A stretch of DNA of 64,000 nucleotides from Pseudanabaena galeata CCNP1313 (GCF_029910235.1 NZ_CP112874.1:682001-746000); one strand, 5' to 3'; numbered from the stretch's first letter, positions 17,643 through 27,034 are shown. Numbers and translations: made by a program. Notes: generated by a model not told the origin, from the sequence alone.

Positions 17643-17685
17643 CTAAATACAACGGACTAATTGTAATCACTGACAAATCAAAATC

Positions 17686-17728
17686 AACATAAAAGTGGCG
17701 ACTCGAAGCACTGCCACTTTTATGTTTT
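17686..17728 (+). terminator. Terminator after DUF4090-like gene
   Basis: The AACATAAAAGTGGC / GCCACTTTTATGTT stem is followed by TTT. It separates this gene from dxs. Confidence 0.65.
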
Positions 17729-17829
17729 GAGCAATGATATTAGGTTTTAAGAACTGCGATCGCTATGAACGTTTGAGGGGTGCGCTTCAGTTACACTAAA
17801 GGAAGCCATTTTATAAAAAACAAGTATAT

Positions 17830-19749
17830 ATGCGGTTAAGTGATGTTACCCACCCTAACCAATTGCATGGTCTAACGATCTCGCAATTGGAATCCATTGC
17901 TAAGGAAATTCGGCAAAAACATTTAGAAACGATCGCCGCTACAGGCGGACATCTAGGACCTGGGCTAGGCGTAGTCGAACTAACTCTCGCTTTATATCAA
18001 ACCCTCGATTTAGATCGCGATAAAGTTGTGTGGGATGTGGGGCATCAAGCCTATCCCCACAAATTGATCACAGGACGCTATAAAAATTTCCATACCTTGC
18101 GCCAAAAGGATGGCATTGCAGGTTACCTCAATCGTCGCGAAAGTGAATTCGATCATTTCGGTGCAGGACATGCTTCGACCAGTATTTCGGCGGCTCTGGG
18201 GATGGCGATCGCCCGTGATTTGCAAGGCGAAAATTACAAGTCTGTAGCAATCATCGGTGATGGCTCCTTGACAGGTGGCATGGCTCTTGAAGCAATTAAC
18301 CATGCAGGACATCTTCCCAAAACTAATTTATTAGTTGTCCTCAATGACAATGAAATGTCAATTTCGGCAAATGTGGGCGCAATTCCTAAGTACCTGAATA
18401 AAATGCGCCTCAGCCCACCGATGAAATTCATCACCAACAATCTCGAAGGACAAATCCGCAATATTCCCTTTGTGGGCGAACAAATTAGTCCTGAGATTGA
18501 GCGGATCAAAGACAATCTCAAGATTGTGACCATGGTGCAAAACAAAGTGGGAGCCGTATTTGAAGAACTCGGTTTTACTTACATTGGTCCCGTTGATGGT
18601 CACAATCTAAAGGAACTGATAGCCACTTTCAAAATGGCGCATACGCTCACGGGGCCAGTCATGGTTCACGTTAGTACCACTAAGGGCAAGGGTTACAGCT
18701 ATGCTGAAGCCGATCGCGTTGGCTATCACGCCCAAAACTCCTTTGACCTCGCTACAGGCAAGGCTAAGCCATCCACTTCTAGCAAACCCAAACCTCCTAG
18801 CTACTCCAAAGTTTTTGCCGATACGCTGATCAAACTTGCTGAGCATGACAAGCGCATTGTCGCCATTACCGCCGCCATGTCTACGGGGACAGGTTTGGAC
18901 AAATTCCAAGCTGCATTACCCAATCAATTTATCGATGTTGGTATTGCCGAGCAACACGCGATCACCGTTGCCGCAGGTATGGCTTGCGAAGGAATGCGTC
19001 CTGTCGCTGCAATTTATTCCACCTTCCTCCAACGAGGCTTTGACCAGATCATCCATGATGTCTGTATCCAAAATCTGCCTGTCTTCTTCTGTCTTGATCG
19101 CGCAGGTATTGTCGGAGCCGATGGTCCCACTCACCAAGGCATGTATGACATCGCCTATCTACGCTGCATTCCCAACATGGTGCTAATGGCTCCCAAGGAT
19201 GAAGCCGAAATGCAGAACATGATTGTCACTGGTTTAACTCACAATGGTCCGAGTGCCATGCGTTATCCTCGTGGTAACGGTGTAGGCGCACCATTACAAG
19301 ATGAGGATATCGAGCCATTACCAATCGGCAAAGCTGAAGTTTTGCGTGAAGGCAAGGACGTTTTGTTACTTGCCTATGGCTCAATGGTTTATCCTTCGCT
19401 ACAGGTTGCGGAACTCTTGAATGAGCATGGTATTAGCGCTACAGTCGTTAATGCCAGATTTGCAAAACCCCTAGATACAGAGCTAATTCTGCCTCTTGCC
19501 CAAAAAATTGGTAAGGTTGTCACCCTTGAAGAAGGTTGCCTAATGGGTGGATTTGGTAGCGCTGTCTTGGAAGCTTTGAATGATGCGAATGTGCTAGCTC
19601 CTGTTTACCGTATTGGAGTTCCTGATATTCTTGTTGAACACGCTTCGCCAGAGCAGTCATTTAATTCTCTTGGTCTATCCAGTGGTCAAATCTGCGATCG
19701 TATTCTCAATCAATTTGCTTTCAATAAACAAACTGTAATTAGCCAGTAA
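17830..19749 (+). CDS. dxs: 1-deoxy-D-xylulose-5-phosphate synthase
   Basis: First and rate-limiting step of the MEP isoprenoid pathway: pyruvate plus glyceraldehyde-3-P, thiamine-PP dependent. It feeds carotenoid, phytol and quinone synthesis. 639 residues, the usual length. The N-domain has [31 protein letters not shown] and the TPP motif [20 protein letters not shown]. The middle domain has [17 protein letters not shown] and [16 protein letters not shown]. The C-domain ends near [15 protein letters not shown]. Start ATG at 17830. Confidence 0.97.
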   Translation: MRLSDVTHPNQLHGLTISQLESIAKEIRQKHLETIAATGGHLGPGLGVVELTLALYQTLDLDRDKVVWDVGHQAYPHKLITGRYKNFHTLRQKDGIAGYLNRRESEFDHFGAGHASTSISAALGMAIARDLQGENYKSVAIIGDGSLTGGMALEAINHAGHLPKTNLLVVLNDNEMSISANVGAIPKYLNKMRLSPPMKFITNNLEGQIRNIPFVGEQISPEIERIKDNLKIVTMVQNKVGAVFEELGFTYIGPVDGHNLKELIATFKMAHTLTGPVMVHVSTTKGKGYSYAEADRVGYHAQNSFDLATGKAKPSTSSKPKPPSYSKVFADTLIKLAEHDKRIVAITAAMSTGTGLDKFQAALPNQFIDVGIAEQHAITVAAGMACEGMRPVAAIYSTFLQRGFDQIIHDVCIQNLPVFFCLDRAGIVGADGPTHQGMYDIAYLRCIPNMVLMAPKDEAEMQNMIVTGLTHNGPSAMRYPRGNGVGAPLQDEDIEPLPIGKAEVLREGKDVLLLAYGSMVYPSLQVAELLNEHGISATVVNARFAKPLDTELILPLAQKIGKVVTLEEGCLMGGFGSAVLEALNDANVLAPVYRIGVPDILVEHASPEQSFNSLGLSSGQICDRILNQFAFNKQTVISQ

Positions 19750-19785
19750 CAAAAAAAGGCGGCGCATTGCGCCGCCTTTTTTGTT
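19748..19785. terminator. Bidirectional terminator between dxs and methyltransferase
   Basis: AACAAAAAAGGCGGCGC and its complement with flanking A and T runs can end both convergent transcripts. Confidence 0.8.
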
Positions 19786-20643
19786 CTAGCGAGTAGCTAA
19801 AAAGTATATAGAAGAGCGCTCCACAGGATTGAGATTATAGTCTAGAAAAACTACATCACTAAAACCAATACGGGTTAGCAAAATTTTAATTTCTTCTGGG
19901 GTGTAATAGCGTATTCTCATCATGGTTAGCTCAGAATAAGGACGCTCTGACTGTACTTTCCAAGTTCCTTCCATCCATGCATCAAGTTCGGCTGAGCGAG
20001 TCAAGTCTGGAAACTGAATCAGCGCTCGACCATTTGGTTTAAGGATACGATAAAACTCATGAAAGAAAGTCACAGCATGTACTTTCTCAATATGCTGAAT
20101 ACATTCAATCGAATAAACAAAGGTTAGTGATTGATCGGGTATAGTCTTTAGATCTAGTCCTGAACTTCTGATATATGAAACATTTTTAACATCACGATTA
20201 AGCTCTTCTGAAACTCTGATAATTGCTTGACTAACATCTACGCCAACTGCACGTTTACAAAACTTACCCACTGCACCAACAATCAAGCCATGCCCACAGC
20301 CAAATTCTAGTACCTCGTCATCAGGCTTGATCAATTTCGCTAAAACATTATTAGCAATTTCAGCACGGGAAATGCGAAGTTGGGAGAGTAATTCCTCGTA
20401 TTCTCCTGGAAGAAAATAGAACTTGTTTTTGGGGTAAAGATAGTGTGGGGAACTGCTGAGAAACTTTTTGGTTAGAAATGCGCGGGTGGAACTCCCTCCC
20501 ATTTTCCACATTAAGTCAATCAATCCATTCCATCTTAGATAATCATAATCTCCTTTTTCGGCTTTTAATGGTTTGAATAGAAGATTATATAGGCTAGTAA
20601 TAAACTTGATTGAACGTAATTTTTTTACATTGATTAGCTGCAT
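19786..20643 (-). CDS. Class I SAM-dependent methyltransferase
   Basis: 285 residues with motif I DEVLEFGCGHGLIVGAVGKF near residue 110, acidic motif II VGVDVSQAIIRVSEEL, and FVYSIECIQHIEKVHAVTF followed by ILKPNGRALIQFPD. The first 90 residues form an extra N-terminal part that may select the substrate. The family resembles UbiE/Coq5-like or sugar O-methyltransferases, which cannot be separated by eye. It is convergent with dxs. Confidence 0.83.
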   Translation of the reverse strand: MQLINVKKLRSIKFITSLYNLLFKPLKAEKGDYDYLRWNGLIDLMWKMGGSSTRAFLTKKFLSSSPHYLYPKNKFYFLPGEYEELLSQLRISRAEIANNVLAKLIKPDDEVLEFGCGHGLIVGAVGKFCKRAVGVDVSQAIIRVSEELNRDVKNVSYIRSSGLDLKTIPDQSLTFVYSIECIQHIEKVHAVTFFHEFYRILKPNGRALIQFPDLTRSAELDAWMEGTWKVQSERPYSELTMMRIRYYTPEEIKILLTRIGFSDVVFLDYNLNPVERSSIYFLATR

Positions 20644-20819
20644 ACTTCTGATCCTGTACCTTAAAAACTATGGAGAAGTAGTGGAGATTTTAGAGTGATT
20701 GTACCAGAGCTAATCTCAATTTTTGTATTTATCACAATTTTCAAATAAACAAAAGATAAAGTAAAAACTAAGCAAAACCTTAAATGCTATATTGTGCCTA
20801 GCCGTTAAGGGTTGGTATC

Positions 20820-20931
20820 TATGTACAGCAATTTGCTCTTAAACCCAAACCAAGAAAGACCTTGAAAGTATTGTATTTCAACCTTTTCAAGTTCTTTCTT
20901 GTGGTTCGTTTGATCGGTAATTGCTGTATGC
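20820..20931. repeat. Nested palindrome beside family B copy 5
   Basis: The arms TACAGCAATT and AATTGCTGTA enclose an imperfect hairpin (CAAGAAAGACCTTGAAA opposed by TTTTCAAGTTCTTTCTTG). It fills the gap 20644-21056 together with family B; no gene is seen there. Confidence 0.6.
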
Positions 20932-20934
20932 TTA

Positions 20935-21045
20935 ACGTGAGTTCGATATAGCCATTTGCGGCGTGCTTTGCACGACGCAAATGGCGAAAAATGGTAAGAA
21001 TCGCTTAGCGATTCTTACCATTTTTCGCTTTCGTCGAATTGACGT
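20935..21045. mobile_element. Family B element, copy 5
   Basis: A 111-bp element with both internal hairpins. The GC hairpin carries one mismatch (GGCGTG facing CACGAC). The flanks share GCTTA but offset, so a target duplication is not clean. Confidence 0.82.
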
Positions 21046-21056
21046 TAGGCTTAGTA

Positions 21057-22268
21057 TTACTTATTTTTTGGTCTCAGGATGCCAAATACTGAGGTATAAC
21101 CATGGAGGAACGTTGTGCCGCCTACAGGACCAATTTCACCAGAGCAGAAAAAACCACCGAAGGGGATTAAGCCAAGATGCTTTTGTAGAATTTCCGAATC
21201 AAAGTTGGGCTTATCATATAGTCTCTCGCCACGTCCCATACAGGAAAACATTAAAGCTGCTGTAGGAGAAATGTTAGGAGCCTCCAAACTCAACTGATTG
21301 GTGTAATTAATCAGGGCTTCCTCTAAATCTTCTGCTGAAGCTTTGCCATCGCGTAAATGTAGTTGGATTCTCTGTCCAGGACGCATTCTGTCACCAACCG
21401 CGATCGCCCCAGATCTAGGATCAACACCAATAATATTCCGAATCAAGAAATCACCCTGTGATGGATTTGCCTTAAATTCATTCATCACCACACCAATAAA
21501 CAGTGAATGCTGCGCGAGTTCGCGATCGCTTGGGCTTAAGTCACCCACTGTATCTTGCAATAAGCTCAGAGGTGGCTTGCCCTCCAGTCCCAAAATCAAA
21601 TTACGCTCACATTCAGAGACCTGCAAGATTTTACCAATGGGTCGGCAACCCTGCGCGACAACAGGATCAATGGTCACATCGCCCCACAGGGCTACACCTA
21701 ACAAACCAGTACGGTAAAGCTTATACTTGCCTTCTTGGTGAAAGCAAAACAATGCGTTTGCCCCCATGCCGCCACTACTTGCCAAGCCCCCCACCTTGAC
21801 GGCATTAGGATAAGCAAAATCTAGCCCTTGAATTAAGTCATTAATCGGAAATGAGAACGGATCGCCAACTAAAACAAAACTAGGTGAAACTGTGGGGTCA
21901 ACATCCGTTAACTTTTCCCAGAGATCGGGAGGACTATCGAGATCTGGCAACAGATGATCATCGAGGTGAAATACTTTTGCTTCGGCATTGGGTAAGTGAC
22001 CAACTAGTAAGGCGATCGCAGGTTTATCTTCAAACTCTTGCCCATTGCCCACAATTCCCCCGCCAGAGCAGCCAATTAATTTTTGGATTGGCAATTTATC
22101 CGCTAGCAACGGTAATAAACGCGGATAGTCGCTAGCAAATGCTGTGGAAACAAACAAGAAGCCTAAGTCAAGTGAGCGATCACCAAGTAAGGCAAATATT
22201 TGCTGTGACAGATCCTGTACCGCAGCTTCCAAAGATATTTTTGTCGAAAGACTAGTAACCCACTTCAT
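21057..22268 (-). CDS. FIST N/C domain sensory protein
   Basis: 403 residues, soluble. The FIST-N part runs from about residue 30 to 220, including DLGFLFVSTAFASDYPRLLP, KLIGCSGGGIVGNGQEFE and SGGMGANALFCFHQEGKY. The FIST-C part includes FLIRNIIGVDPRSGAIAVGD and ends ALMFSCMGRGERLY, FGGFFCSGEIGPVGGTTFLH. FIST modules are predicted small-ligand (amino-acid-like) sensors, usually fused to or near signalling enzymes. Here it stands alone. The GEIGP...FLHGYT end is the typical C-terminal signature. Confidence 0.88.
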   Translation of the reverse strand: MKWVTSLSTKISLEAAVQDLSQQIFALLGDRSLDLGFLFVSTAFASDYPRLLPLLADKLPIQKLIGCSGGGIVGNGQEFEDKPAIALLVGHLPNAEAKVFHLDDHLLPDLDSPPDLWEKLTDVDPTVSPSFVLVGDPFSFPINDLIQGLDFAYPNAVKVGGLASSGGMGANALFCFHQEGKYKLYRTGLLGVALWGDVTIDPVVAQGCRPIGKILQVSECERNLILGLEGKPPLSLLQDTVGDLSPSDRELAQHSLFIGVVMNEFKANPSQGDFLIRNIIGVDPRSGAIAVGDRMRPGQRIQLHLRDGKASAEDLEEALINYTNQLSLEAPNISPTAALMFSCMGRGERLYDKPNFDSEILQKHLGLIPFGGFFCSGEIGPVGGTTFLHGYTSVFGILRPKNK

Positions 22269-22448
22269 AGACCTAGCCCTACATCAACTTTACTTCCAGA
22301 CATTTCTTTATAAATTGCTTGCAAGGGTTTTAGGTAAACCCCAATTTTCAATCTTTAATATTTGAGCTTTTTTTGTGCTTAATATTTAAGCATAGTATCT
22401 AAGCTTACCTTGGAGCGTCCTAATTCCGACATTTTCTATGGTTGTGAT

Positions 22449-22575
22449 CAGCAATTCTCATTATGAAACCAATTTTTGTTTCCAGTGCCTTCGGCACTGG
22501 AAACAAAAATTGGTTTTTTGATAGTCCGCTAACGGTGGACTATCAAAAAACCAATTTTTATAATGAGAATTGCTG
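22449..22575. repeat. Family A element, copy 3 (complete)
   Basis: Complete arms CAGCAATTCTCATTATGAAA and TATAATGAGAATTGCTG. The two hairpins have the stems GTTTCCAGTGCC/GGCACTGGAAAC and GATAGTCCGCT/GGTGGACTATC, and their order is reversed relative to copies 1 and 2. It sits 160 bases upstream of apcF. The rest of 22269-22735 shows no gene; the apcF leader begins after the element. Confidence 0.82.
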
Positions 22576-22735
22576 TTTACATAGACTAAGACTTGGTAAG
22601 TCGCTGAAAGCACAGTAAAATATTTTGGGATCTGTCCAAAGGATAGGTTGCCAAGTTTAAGTTATATATAGTTTACAAACTTTACAAATACGTTACCGAT
22701 ACATTTATTAAAGACAAATTAACGGAGACAACAAC

Positions 22736-23233
22736 ATGCAGGATGCAATTACCAGCCTAATCGGTGCTTATGATGCAACTGGTAAATATTTTGATCGCGA
22801 TGCCATGGATACCCTCAAGTCCTTTTTTGCAACAGGCAACGCCCGCTTAGCCGCGTCTTCGGCAATCACCGCAAATGCGGCTTCGATTGTGCGTAAGGCT
22901 GGTTCTCAATTATTTGAAGAAGTTCCCGATTTGATCCGCCCAGGTGGTAATGCTTATACAACACGCCGTTTTGCGGCTTGCTTGCGTGACATGGACTATT
23001 ATTTGCGCTATGCCTCCTATGCTCTAGTTGCGGGCAACAATGATGTTCTCGACGAAAGAGTCTTGCAGGGTTTGCGTGATACCTATAGCTCTCTAGGCGT
23101 ACCAATCGGACCAACTGTTCTGGGTATTCAGATTATGAAACAAGCTGTTATGGACTTAGTAGGTGAAAGTGCTGACTGGTTGGCAGCACCCTTTGACTAC
23201 ATGAGTCGCGAACTTAGCGAAAAGAATATCTAA
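22736..23233 (+). CDS. apcF: Allophycocyanin beta-18-type subunit
   Basis: A phycobilisome core subunit that pairs in the terminal-emitter trimer near the core-membrane linker and carries phycocyanobilin. 165 residues, close to apcF length. The chromophore Cys lies in RRFAACLRDMDYYLRYASYA. ApcF-like differences from ApcB are the N-terminal MQDAITSLIGAYDATGKYFD, RKAGSQLFEEVPDLIRPGGN and the longer C-terminus ending FDYMSRELSEKN. GGAG lies about 10 bases before the ATG. It is monocistronic with a terminator at 23236-23262. Confidence 0.92.
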   Translation: MQDAITSLIGAYDATGKYFDRDAMDTLKSFFATGNARLAASSAITANAASIVRKAGSQLFEEVPDLIRPGGNAYTTRRFAACLRDMDYYLRYASYALVAGNNDVLDERVLQGLRDTYSSLGVPIGPTVLGIQIMKQAVMDLVGESADWLAAPFDYMSRELSEKNI

Positions 23234-23235
23234 CT

Positions 23236-23337
23236 AAAAAAGGGGGCAAATCGCCCTTTTTTAGCCTGAGTTTGCAATAAGCTAAAAATTTTAAAAATTA
23301 GAACAGAAAAAGCCTCGCAATGTGAGGCTTTTTCTGT
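23236..23337 (+). terminator. Tandem terminators after apcF
   Basis: The first hairpin, AAAAAAGGG / CCCTTTTTT, is at 23236-23262. The second, ACAGAAAAAGCCTC / GAGGCTTTTTCTGT, is at 23303-23337. Confidence 0.78.
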
Positions 23338-23346
23338 TTTGCCTCC

Positions 23347-23463
23347 TATAGCAATGTAAGTTTTGCTTAGGACATAAAACCAAAAAGATGAGTGGCGGCG
23401 CGAAGCGCCGCCACTCATCTTTTTGGTTTTGATTTGTCCTATCTATCTCTTGCGTTGCCATAG
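23347..23463. repeat. Family E palindrome, copy 2 (uninterrupted)
   Basis: TATAGCAATGTAAGTTTTGC and CTTGCGTTGCCATAG ends enclose a very strong hairpin, AAAACCAAAAAGATGAGTGG and its complement with a GCGAAGC tip. This is the reference for the copy broken by family B at 14195. Confidence 0.8.
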
Positions 23464-23518
23464 AAAACGTTTGTGGTGTGAATCCTTAGGGGCTTGCTAG
23501 AAGATAAGGTGCCAATCC

Positions 23519-23581
23519 AAATATAAAACCAGAATCAGTGGGGCGGCGGAGCCGCCCCACTGATTCTGGTTTTATATTTGG
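23519..23581. repeat. Strong hairpin upstream of fba
   Basis: AAATATAAAACCAGAATCAG and its perfect complement, with a GGGGCGGC/GCCGCCCC top. It lies 150 bases before the aldolase gene. A family G half copy follows near 23620, and no gene is seen in 23234-23729. Confidence 0.7.
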
Positions 23582-23729
23582 TATTTTATTAAATTGTAAG
23601 TCCCCTACTAGGAGACAGTTTGAAATTAACTCAAACTGAGGTTTTTTTAGTTAGATATAATTCTTCAAAATGATTTAAGATTGTTAATAATCGAAACAAG
23701 CTCGATTTAGTCTAGGAGAGATTTTATAT

Positions 23730-24809
23730 ATGGCTTTAGTACCAATGCGCCTGCTGCTCGATCATGCGGCTGAAAACGGATATGGCATCCCTGCATTTAA
23801 CGTCAACAACATGGAGCAAATCCAGTCGATCATGCAGGCCGCTAATGAAACCAACAGCCCTGTGATCCTACAAGCTTCTCGTGGCGCACGCAATTATGCA
23901 GGCGAAAATTTCTTGCGCCATTTAATTTTGGCTGCTGCCGAAACTTATCCTCATCTGCCCATCGTGATGCACCAAGATCATGGTAATGCCCCAGCAACTT
24001 GCTATTCTGCAATCCAAAATGGCTTTACCAGCGTAATGATGGATGGCTCCTTGGAAGCTGATGCTAAAACTCCTGCTAGCTATGAGTACAACGTAGCTGT
24101 TACTTCTGAAGTTGTCAAAGTAGCTCATGCCTTCGGCGCAAGCGTTGAAGGTGAACTAGGCTGCTTAGGCTCTCTTGAAACTGGTAAGGGTGAAGCTGAA
24201 GATGGACATGGTTTTGAAGGTGCTTTAGATCATTCACAACTTTTGACCGACCCTGATGAAGCTGCTGATTTCGTTGAGCGCACTCAGGTTGATGCCCTTG
24301 CAGTAGCGATCGGTACTAGCCATGGTGCATATAAGTTTACTCGCAAGCCTACAGGTGAAATCTTAGCGATCAGCCGTATTGAAGAAATTCATAACCGCTT
24401 GCCTAACACCCACCTTGTCATGCATGGTTCTTCTTCAGTTCCTGAAGATCTACTTGCCATGATCAACGAATTTGGCGGCGCAATTCCTGAAACCTATGGT
24501 GTACCTGTTGAAGAAATTCAAAAGGGCATCAAGTGCGGTGTGCGTAAGGTCAATATTGACACTGACTGCCGTCTTGCCATCACTGCTGCGGTACGTGAAG
24601 CATTGTTCAAGAATCCTAAAGAGTTCGATCCTCGCCACTTCTTGAAGCCATCAATCAAGTACATGCAAAAAGTATGTGCCGATCGCTATACTCAGTTTGA
24701 AGCTGCTGGACAAGCTGGCAAGATCAAGCAAGTTAGTATTTACGACTTTGTTCCTAAGTATGCCAAGGGCGAATTGAAGCAAGTTAGCCGTGAAGTTGTT
24801 AAGGCTTAA
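23730..24809 (+). CDS. fba: Fructose-bisphosphate aldolase class II (Calvin-cycle type)
   Basis: Makes fructose-1,6- and sedoheptulose-1,7-bisphosphate, zinc-dependent. 359 residues. Zn-binding and catalytic regions are visible: [41 protein letters not shown]-like [40 protein letters not shown] and [17 protein letters not shown]. The C-terminus [20 protein letters not shown] is typical of the CbbA form used in photosynthesis. AGGAGA lies before the ATG. fbp at 31.9 kb supplies the next reaction. Confidence 0.96.
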   Translation: MALVPMRLLLDHAAENGYGIPAFNVNNMEQIQSIMQAANETNSPVILQASRGARNYAGENFLRHLILAAAETYPHLPIVMHQDHGNAPATCYSAIQNGFTSVMMDGSLEADAKTPASYEYNVAVTSEVVKVAHAFGASVEGELGCLGSLETGKGEAEDGHGFEGALDHSQLLTDPDEAADFVERTQVDALAVAIGTSHGAYKFTRKPTGEILAISRIEEIHNRLPNTHLVMHGSSSVPEDLLAMINEFGGAIPETYGVPVEEIQKGIKCGVRKVNIDTDCRLAITAAVREALFKNPKEFDPRHFLKPSIKYMQKVCADRYTQFEAAGQAGKIKQVSIYDFVPKYAKGELKQVSREVVKA

Positions 24810-24850
24810 ACATTAAAAAGCATCGTAAGCTGAGCTTTTTTACCCACCAT

Positions 24851-24887
24851 CAAAAAAGAGGGGGCGCATTGCGCTCCTTCTTTTTTG
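24851..24887 (+). terminator. Terminator after fba
   Basis: CAAAAAAGAGGGGGCGC pairs with GCGCTCCTTCTTTTTTG, giving a GC core with A and T flanks. Confidence 0.72.
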
Positions 24888-24943
24888 ATAGCATTGTTGT
24901 AGTTGCAGATAGTTGCAGTCAGTATCCAACCAAACCTTTGCTC

Positions 24944-25855
24944 ATGACTTCTTCTTCGTTTTCTGTGGTTGAGCCAAATAAATTAAATCTAGCCAAAAAA
25001 CCAAAACTTTTGGTAGTGGATGATGAGCAAGATAACCTTGATTTGCTATATCGCACCTTTCGGAGAGAATTTACGGTGTTTCGAGCAGATAGTGCAATCA
25101 GGGCGTTAGAGATTCTGGAACATGAAGGCGAGATGGCTGCAATCATTTCCGATCAGCGTATGCCTGAAATGAATGGAACCGAGTTTCTTAGTCGTACTGT
25201 TTCCGATTTCCCTGATACGATGCGGATCGTGCTGACGGGATATACAGACATTAAGGATTTGATCGATGCGATTAATTCTGGACAGGTTCATAAATATATT
25301 ACGAAGCCTTGGGAACCAGACCAACTAAAGTTGGTTGTGTCACAAGCGACCCATAGCTACGATTTGCTAAAGCAACGTTCTGAGGAGTTGAGCCGATCGC
25401 AAGCCCAGAATGCTTTGTTGTCAGTAATTGTAGCGATCGCCCAAAAATCGAATCATATGTCTGGATGTATGCTGCCTTTAGCTGATGCATTTTGGCAAAA
25501 TTTTAGTGCTGACGGGGTGATCTTGCAGTTGGTTGAGCAAGACGCTTTGAGCGATACTCAAGCTATATGTGGTGATTATCTTTGGAATTTGGCTACCGAT
25601 CCTTTAGTACAGATGGCGATCGCTGAGAAAAAGTCTCAAATTTCTCTGTCTCCACATCAGCTAGCTGATCCAGATCAACCCTGCAAAACTAATTTGGCGA
25701 TCGCGATTACTTTCCGTGAACAGATTTTGGGGATATTGGCAATGCGTTGGCGCAGGGCAAATGCTTTGAGCCTTGACGATGTTGTGGTAATTCAGAAATG
25801 TGCTGATGAAGTAGCGCTTGCCCTAATTTGTATTCGTTATTATGAAAGACTTTGA
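24944..25855 (+). CDS. Response regulator with C-terminal GAF-like region
   Basis: 303 residues from the ATG at 24944. An in-frame TTG at 24869 would lie inside the fba terminator, so it is unlikely. Receiver domain at about 20-140: KLLVVDDEQDN (acidic pair), phospho-acceptor Asp in AAIISDQRMPEMNG, LTGYTD, and Lys in YITKPWEPDQLK. This is the RpfG/HupR-like receiver subtype. The remaining 150 residues look like a GAF-type sensor without an output enzyme. The stop overlaps the next gene by 14 bases, so the two are probably co-translated and functionally tied. Confidence 0.83.
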   Translation: MTSSSFSVVEPNKLNLAKKPKLLVVDDEQDNLDLLYRTFRREFTVFRADSAIRALEILEHEGEMAAIISDQRMPEMNGTEFLSRTVSDFPDTMRIVLTGYTDIKDLIDAINSGQVHKYITKPWEPDQLKLVVSQATHSYDLLKQRSEELSRSQAQNALLSVIVAIAQKSNHMSGCMLPLADAFWQNFSADGVILQLVEQDALSDTQAICGDYLWNLATDPLVQMAIAEKKSQISLSPHQLADPDQPCKTNLAIAITFREQILGILAMRWRRANALSLDDVVVIQKCADEVALALICIRYYERL

Positions 25856-26276
25856 CACTCTTCTAGCTTTGGCGATTACAATCGCCAATCAAGCTCATGC
25901 AGGACAATTAGATAAGGCAGGAAAGCCCTACATTTCACATCCATTAGCGGTGATGGCTCAGATGGATACTCTTGAGAGTAAGATTGTGGCGGTTTTGCAT
26001 GATGCGATTGAGGACTCTGATTTGACGATCGCAGATTTGGTTCGCCAAGGTTTTCCTGAATTTATTAATGAGGCGATCGCTGCGATTACTAAGAGAGATG
26101 GTGAGCCTTATGAAGATTACATTTTGCGGGTGAAGTCCAATGCGATCGCCCGTAAAGTCAAGATTGCCGATGTGACTCACAACATGGATATCAGTCGAAT
26201 TGCTAATCCCACAGAAAAAGATTTTCAGCGTTTAGAGAAATACAAAAAAGTTCTCCAAGAATTAACCGCTAACTAA
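25842..26276 (+). CDS. Small HD-domain phosphohydrolase, SpoT-hydrolase-like
   Basis: 144 residues with the RelA/SpoT hydrolase pattern: AHAGQLDKAGKPYISHPLAV (first His), VAVLHDAIEDSD (HD pair and EDS), TKRDGEPYEDYI and KIADVTHNMD. It has no synthetase, TGS or ACT domain. The size fits a single-domain alarmone hydrolase (MESH1/SAH-like). The substrate is inferred from family only. It overlaps the response regulator's end by 14 bases. A terminator hairpin (CTAAGAAGGG / CCCCTTCTTAG) lies at 26273-26303. Confidence 0.82.
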   Translation: MKDFDTLLALAITIANQAHAGQLDKAGKPYISHPLAVMAQMDTLESKIVAVLHDAIEDSDLTIADLVRQGFPEFINEAIAAITKRDGEPYEDYILRVKSNAIARKVKIADVTHNMDISRIANPTEKDFQRLEKYKKVLQELTAN

Positions 26277-26303
26277 GAAGGGATGCTTTGCGCCCCTTCT
26301 TAG
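26273..26303. terminator. Terminator between convergent HD and RHH genes
   Basis: CTAAGAAGGG...CCCCTTCTTAG forms the stem between two converging genes. It overlaps the last codons of the HD gene. Confidence 0.65.
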
Positions 26304-26306
26304 TGC

Positions 26307-26642
26307 TTAAAAACTACCCATGCTTAGGGGAACCCAATCTCCAGTTGTAGTTAAGCCTAAAAACATGGACTCTTGCGATCGGATTGATTTACCAGTAAGC
26401 GCACAAGATTCATTTCTCTGAGCTGTCGCCGTGACACTAGCGCGAATTTGTTCTGGTGAGATCCGTTTCTGCGTCGGTGATGTTTGCCTCTGATCGATGT
26501 AATCCCATAAAACACCACGGATGAGAGCCTGATAGCCTTGTCCTCCCGCAAGTTCCTTGAGCTTTTCCTTTAACTCGCGCTCTAAGCGAATGCTTGTAAC
26601 TTCCATCTCGGTGGTTGCGGGGCTTTGATGTAGTGTCTGCAT
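26307..26642 (-). CDS. Small protein with ribbon-helix-helix-like N-terminus
   Basis: 111 residues. Residues 14-50 (VTSIRLERELKEKLKELAGG then YQALIRGVLWDYID) follow the strand-helix-helix pattern of CopG/Arc-type DNA-binding proteins. The C-terminal half (about 65-111, CALTGKSIRSQESMFLGLTT) is not recognised. A palindrome with 7-bp arms lies 46-61 bases upstream of its start and could be an autoregulatory operator. The regulator role is inference. Confidence 0.5.
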   Translation of the reverse strand: MQTLHQSPATTEMEVTSIRLERELKEKLKELAGGQGYQALIRGVLWDYIDQRQTSPTQKRISPEQIRASVTATAQRNESCALTGKSIRSQESMFLGLTTTGDWVPLSMGSF

Positions 26643-26687
26643 AAATATTTCTCCTAGTTAGTTTACAAACTTAGATATCTATGTTTA

Positions 26688-26703
26688 TACTACAAGTGTA
26701 GTA
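26688..26703. promoter_or_regulatory. Palindromic operator candidate TACTACA-AG-TGTAGTA
   Basis: Two perfect 7-bp arms with a 2-bp spacer lie in the AT-rich region between the ribbon-helix-helix-like gene and the rightward ORF at 26735. The position suits autorepression of either transcript. Confidence 0.4.
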
Positions 26704-26734
26704 TGACTATCTAAGAAATTCCAAGTACATTCCC

Positions 26735-27034
26735 ATGAAATCCTATTTGCCCATCGGTCAGCATCAGATCGGATATCCCCAAGTTTGGCAGCGAGCCAAT
26801 ACCTTGGCAATATCTGGCTTTGCGATGACCATTGGGAGACAAGATGCAATTGGGATTTGTGGCGATATTTTTGGTGATATTTCTGGCGATCTCAGGAACT
26901 TAGAATCTCCCGACCATTCAGTCAACAAAGGATCGCGGAGAGATGTTCTCACCAGCCTTAGCCGATTTATTAGTGCAATTAATCCAGAGACATACCCAAG
27001 CGGGAGGTATCGGCAGATCGCCATACCCACATAA
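26735..27034 (+). CDS. Hypothetical 99-residue ORF upstream of a strong terminator
   Basis: The frame opens at ATG 26735 and ends 22 bases before a rightward terminator at 27056. No domain is recognised. Acidic/glycine repeats (GICGDIFGDISGDLRNLE) are present. An overlapping ORF exists on the other strand (26764-27045). The terminator shows that something is transcribed rightward here, but it could equally be a small RNA. Confidence 0.25.
   Translation: MKSYLPIGQHQIGYPQVWQRANTLAISGFAMTIGRQDAIGICGDIFGDISGDLRNLESPDHSVNKGSRRDVLTSLSRFISAINPETYPSGRYRQIAIPT

Noticed and set aside
20935-21045. Clean target duplication around family B copy 5
   Set aside because: The flanks ATGCTTA and TAGGCTT share GCTTA only when shifted, so I did not count it. 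Copies 3 and 6 also lack a clear duplication.
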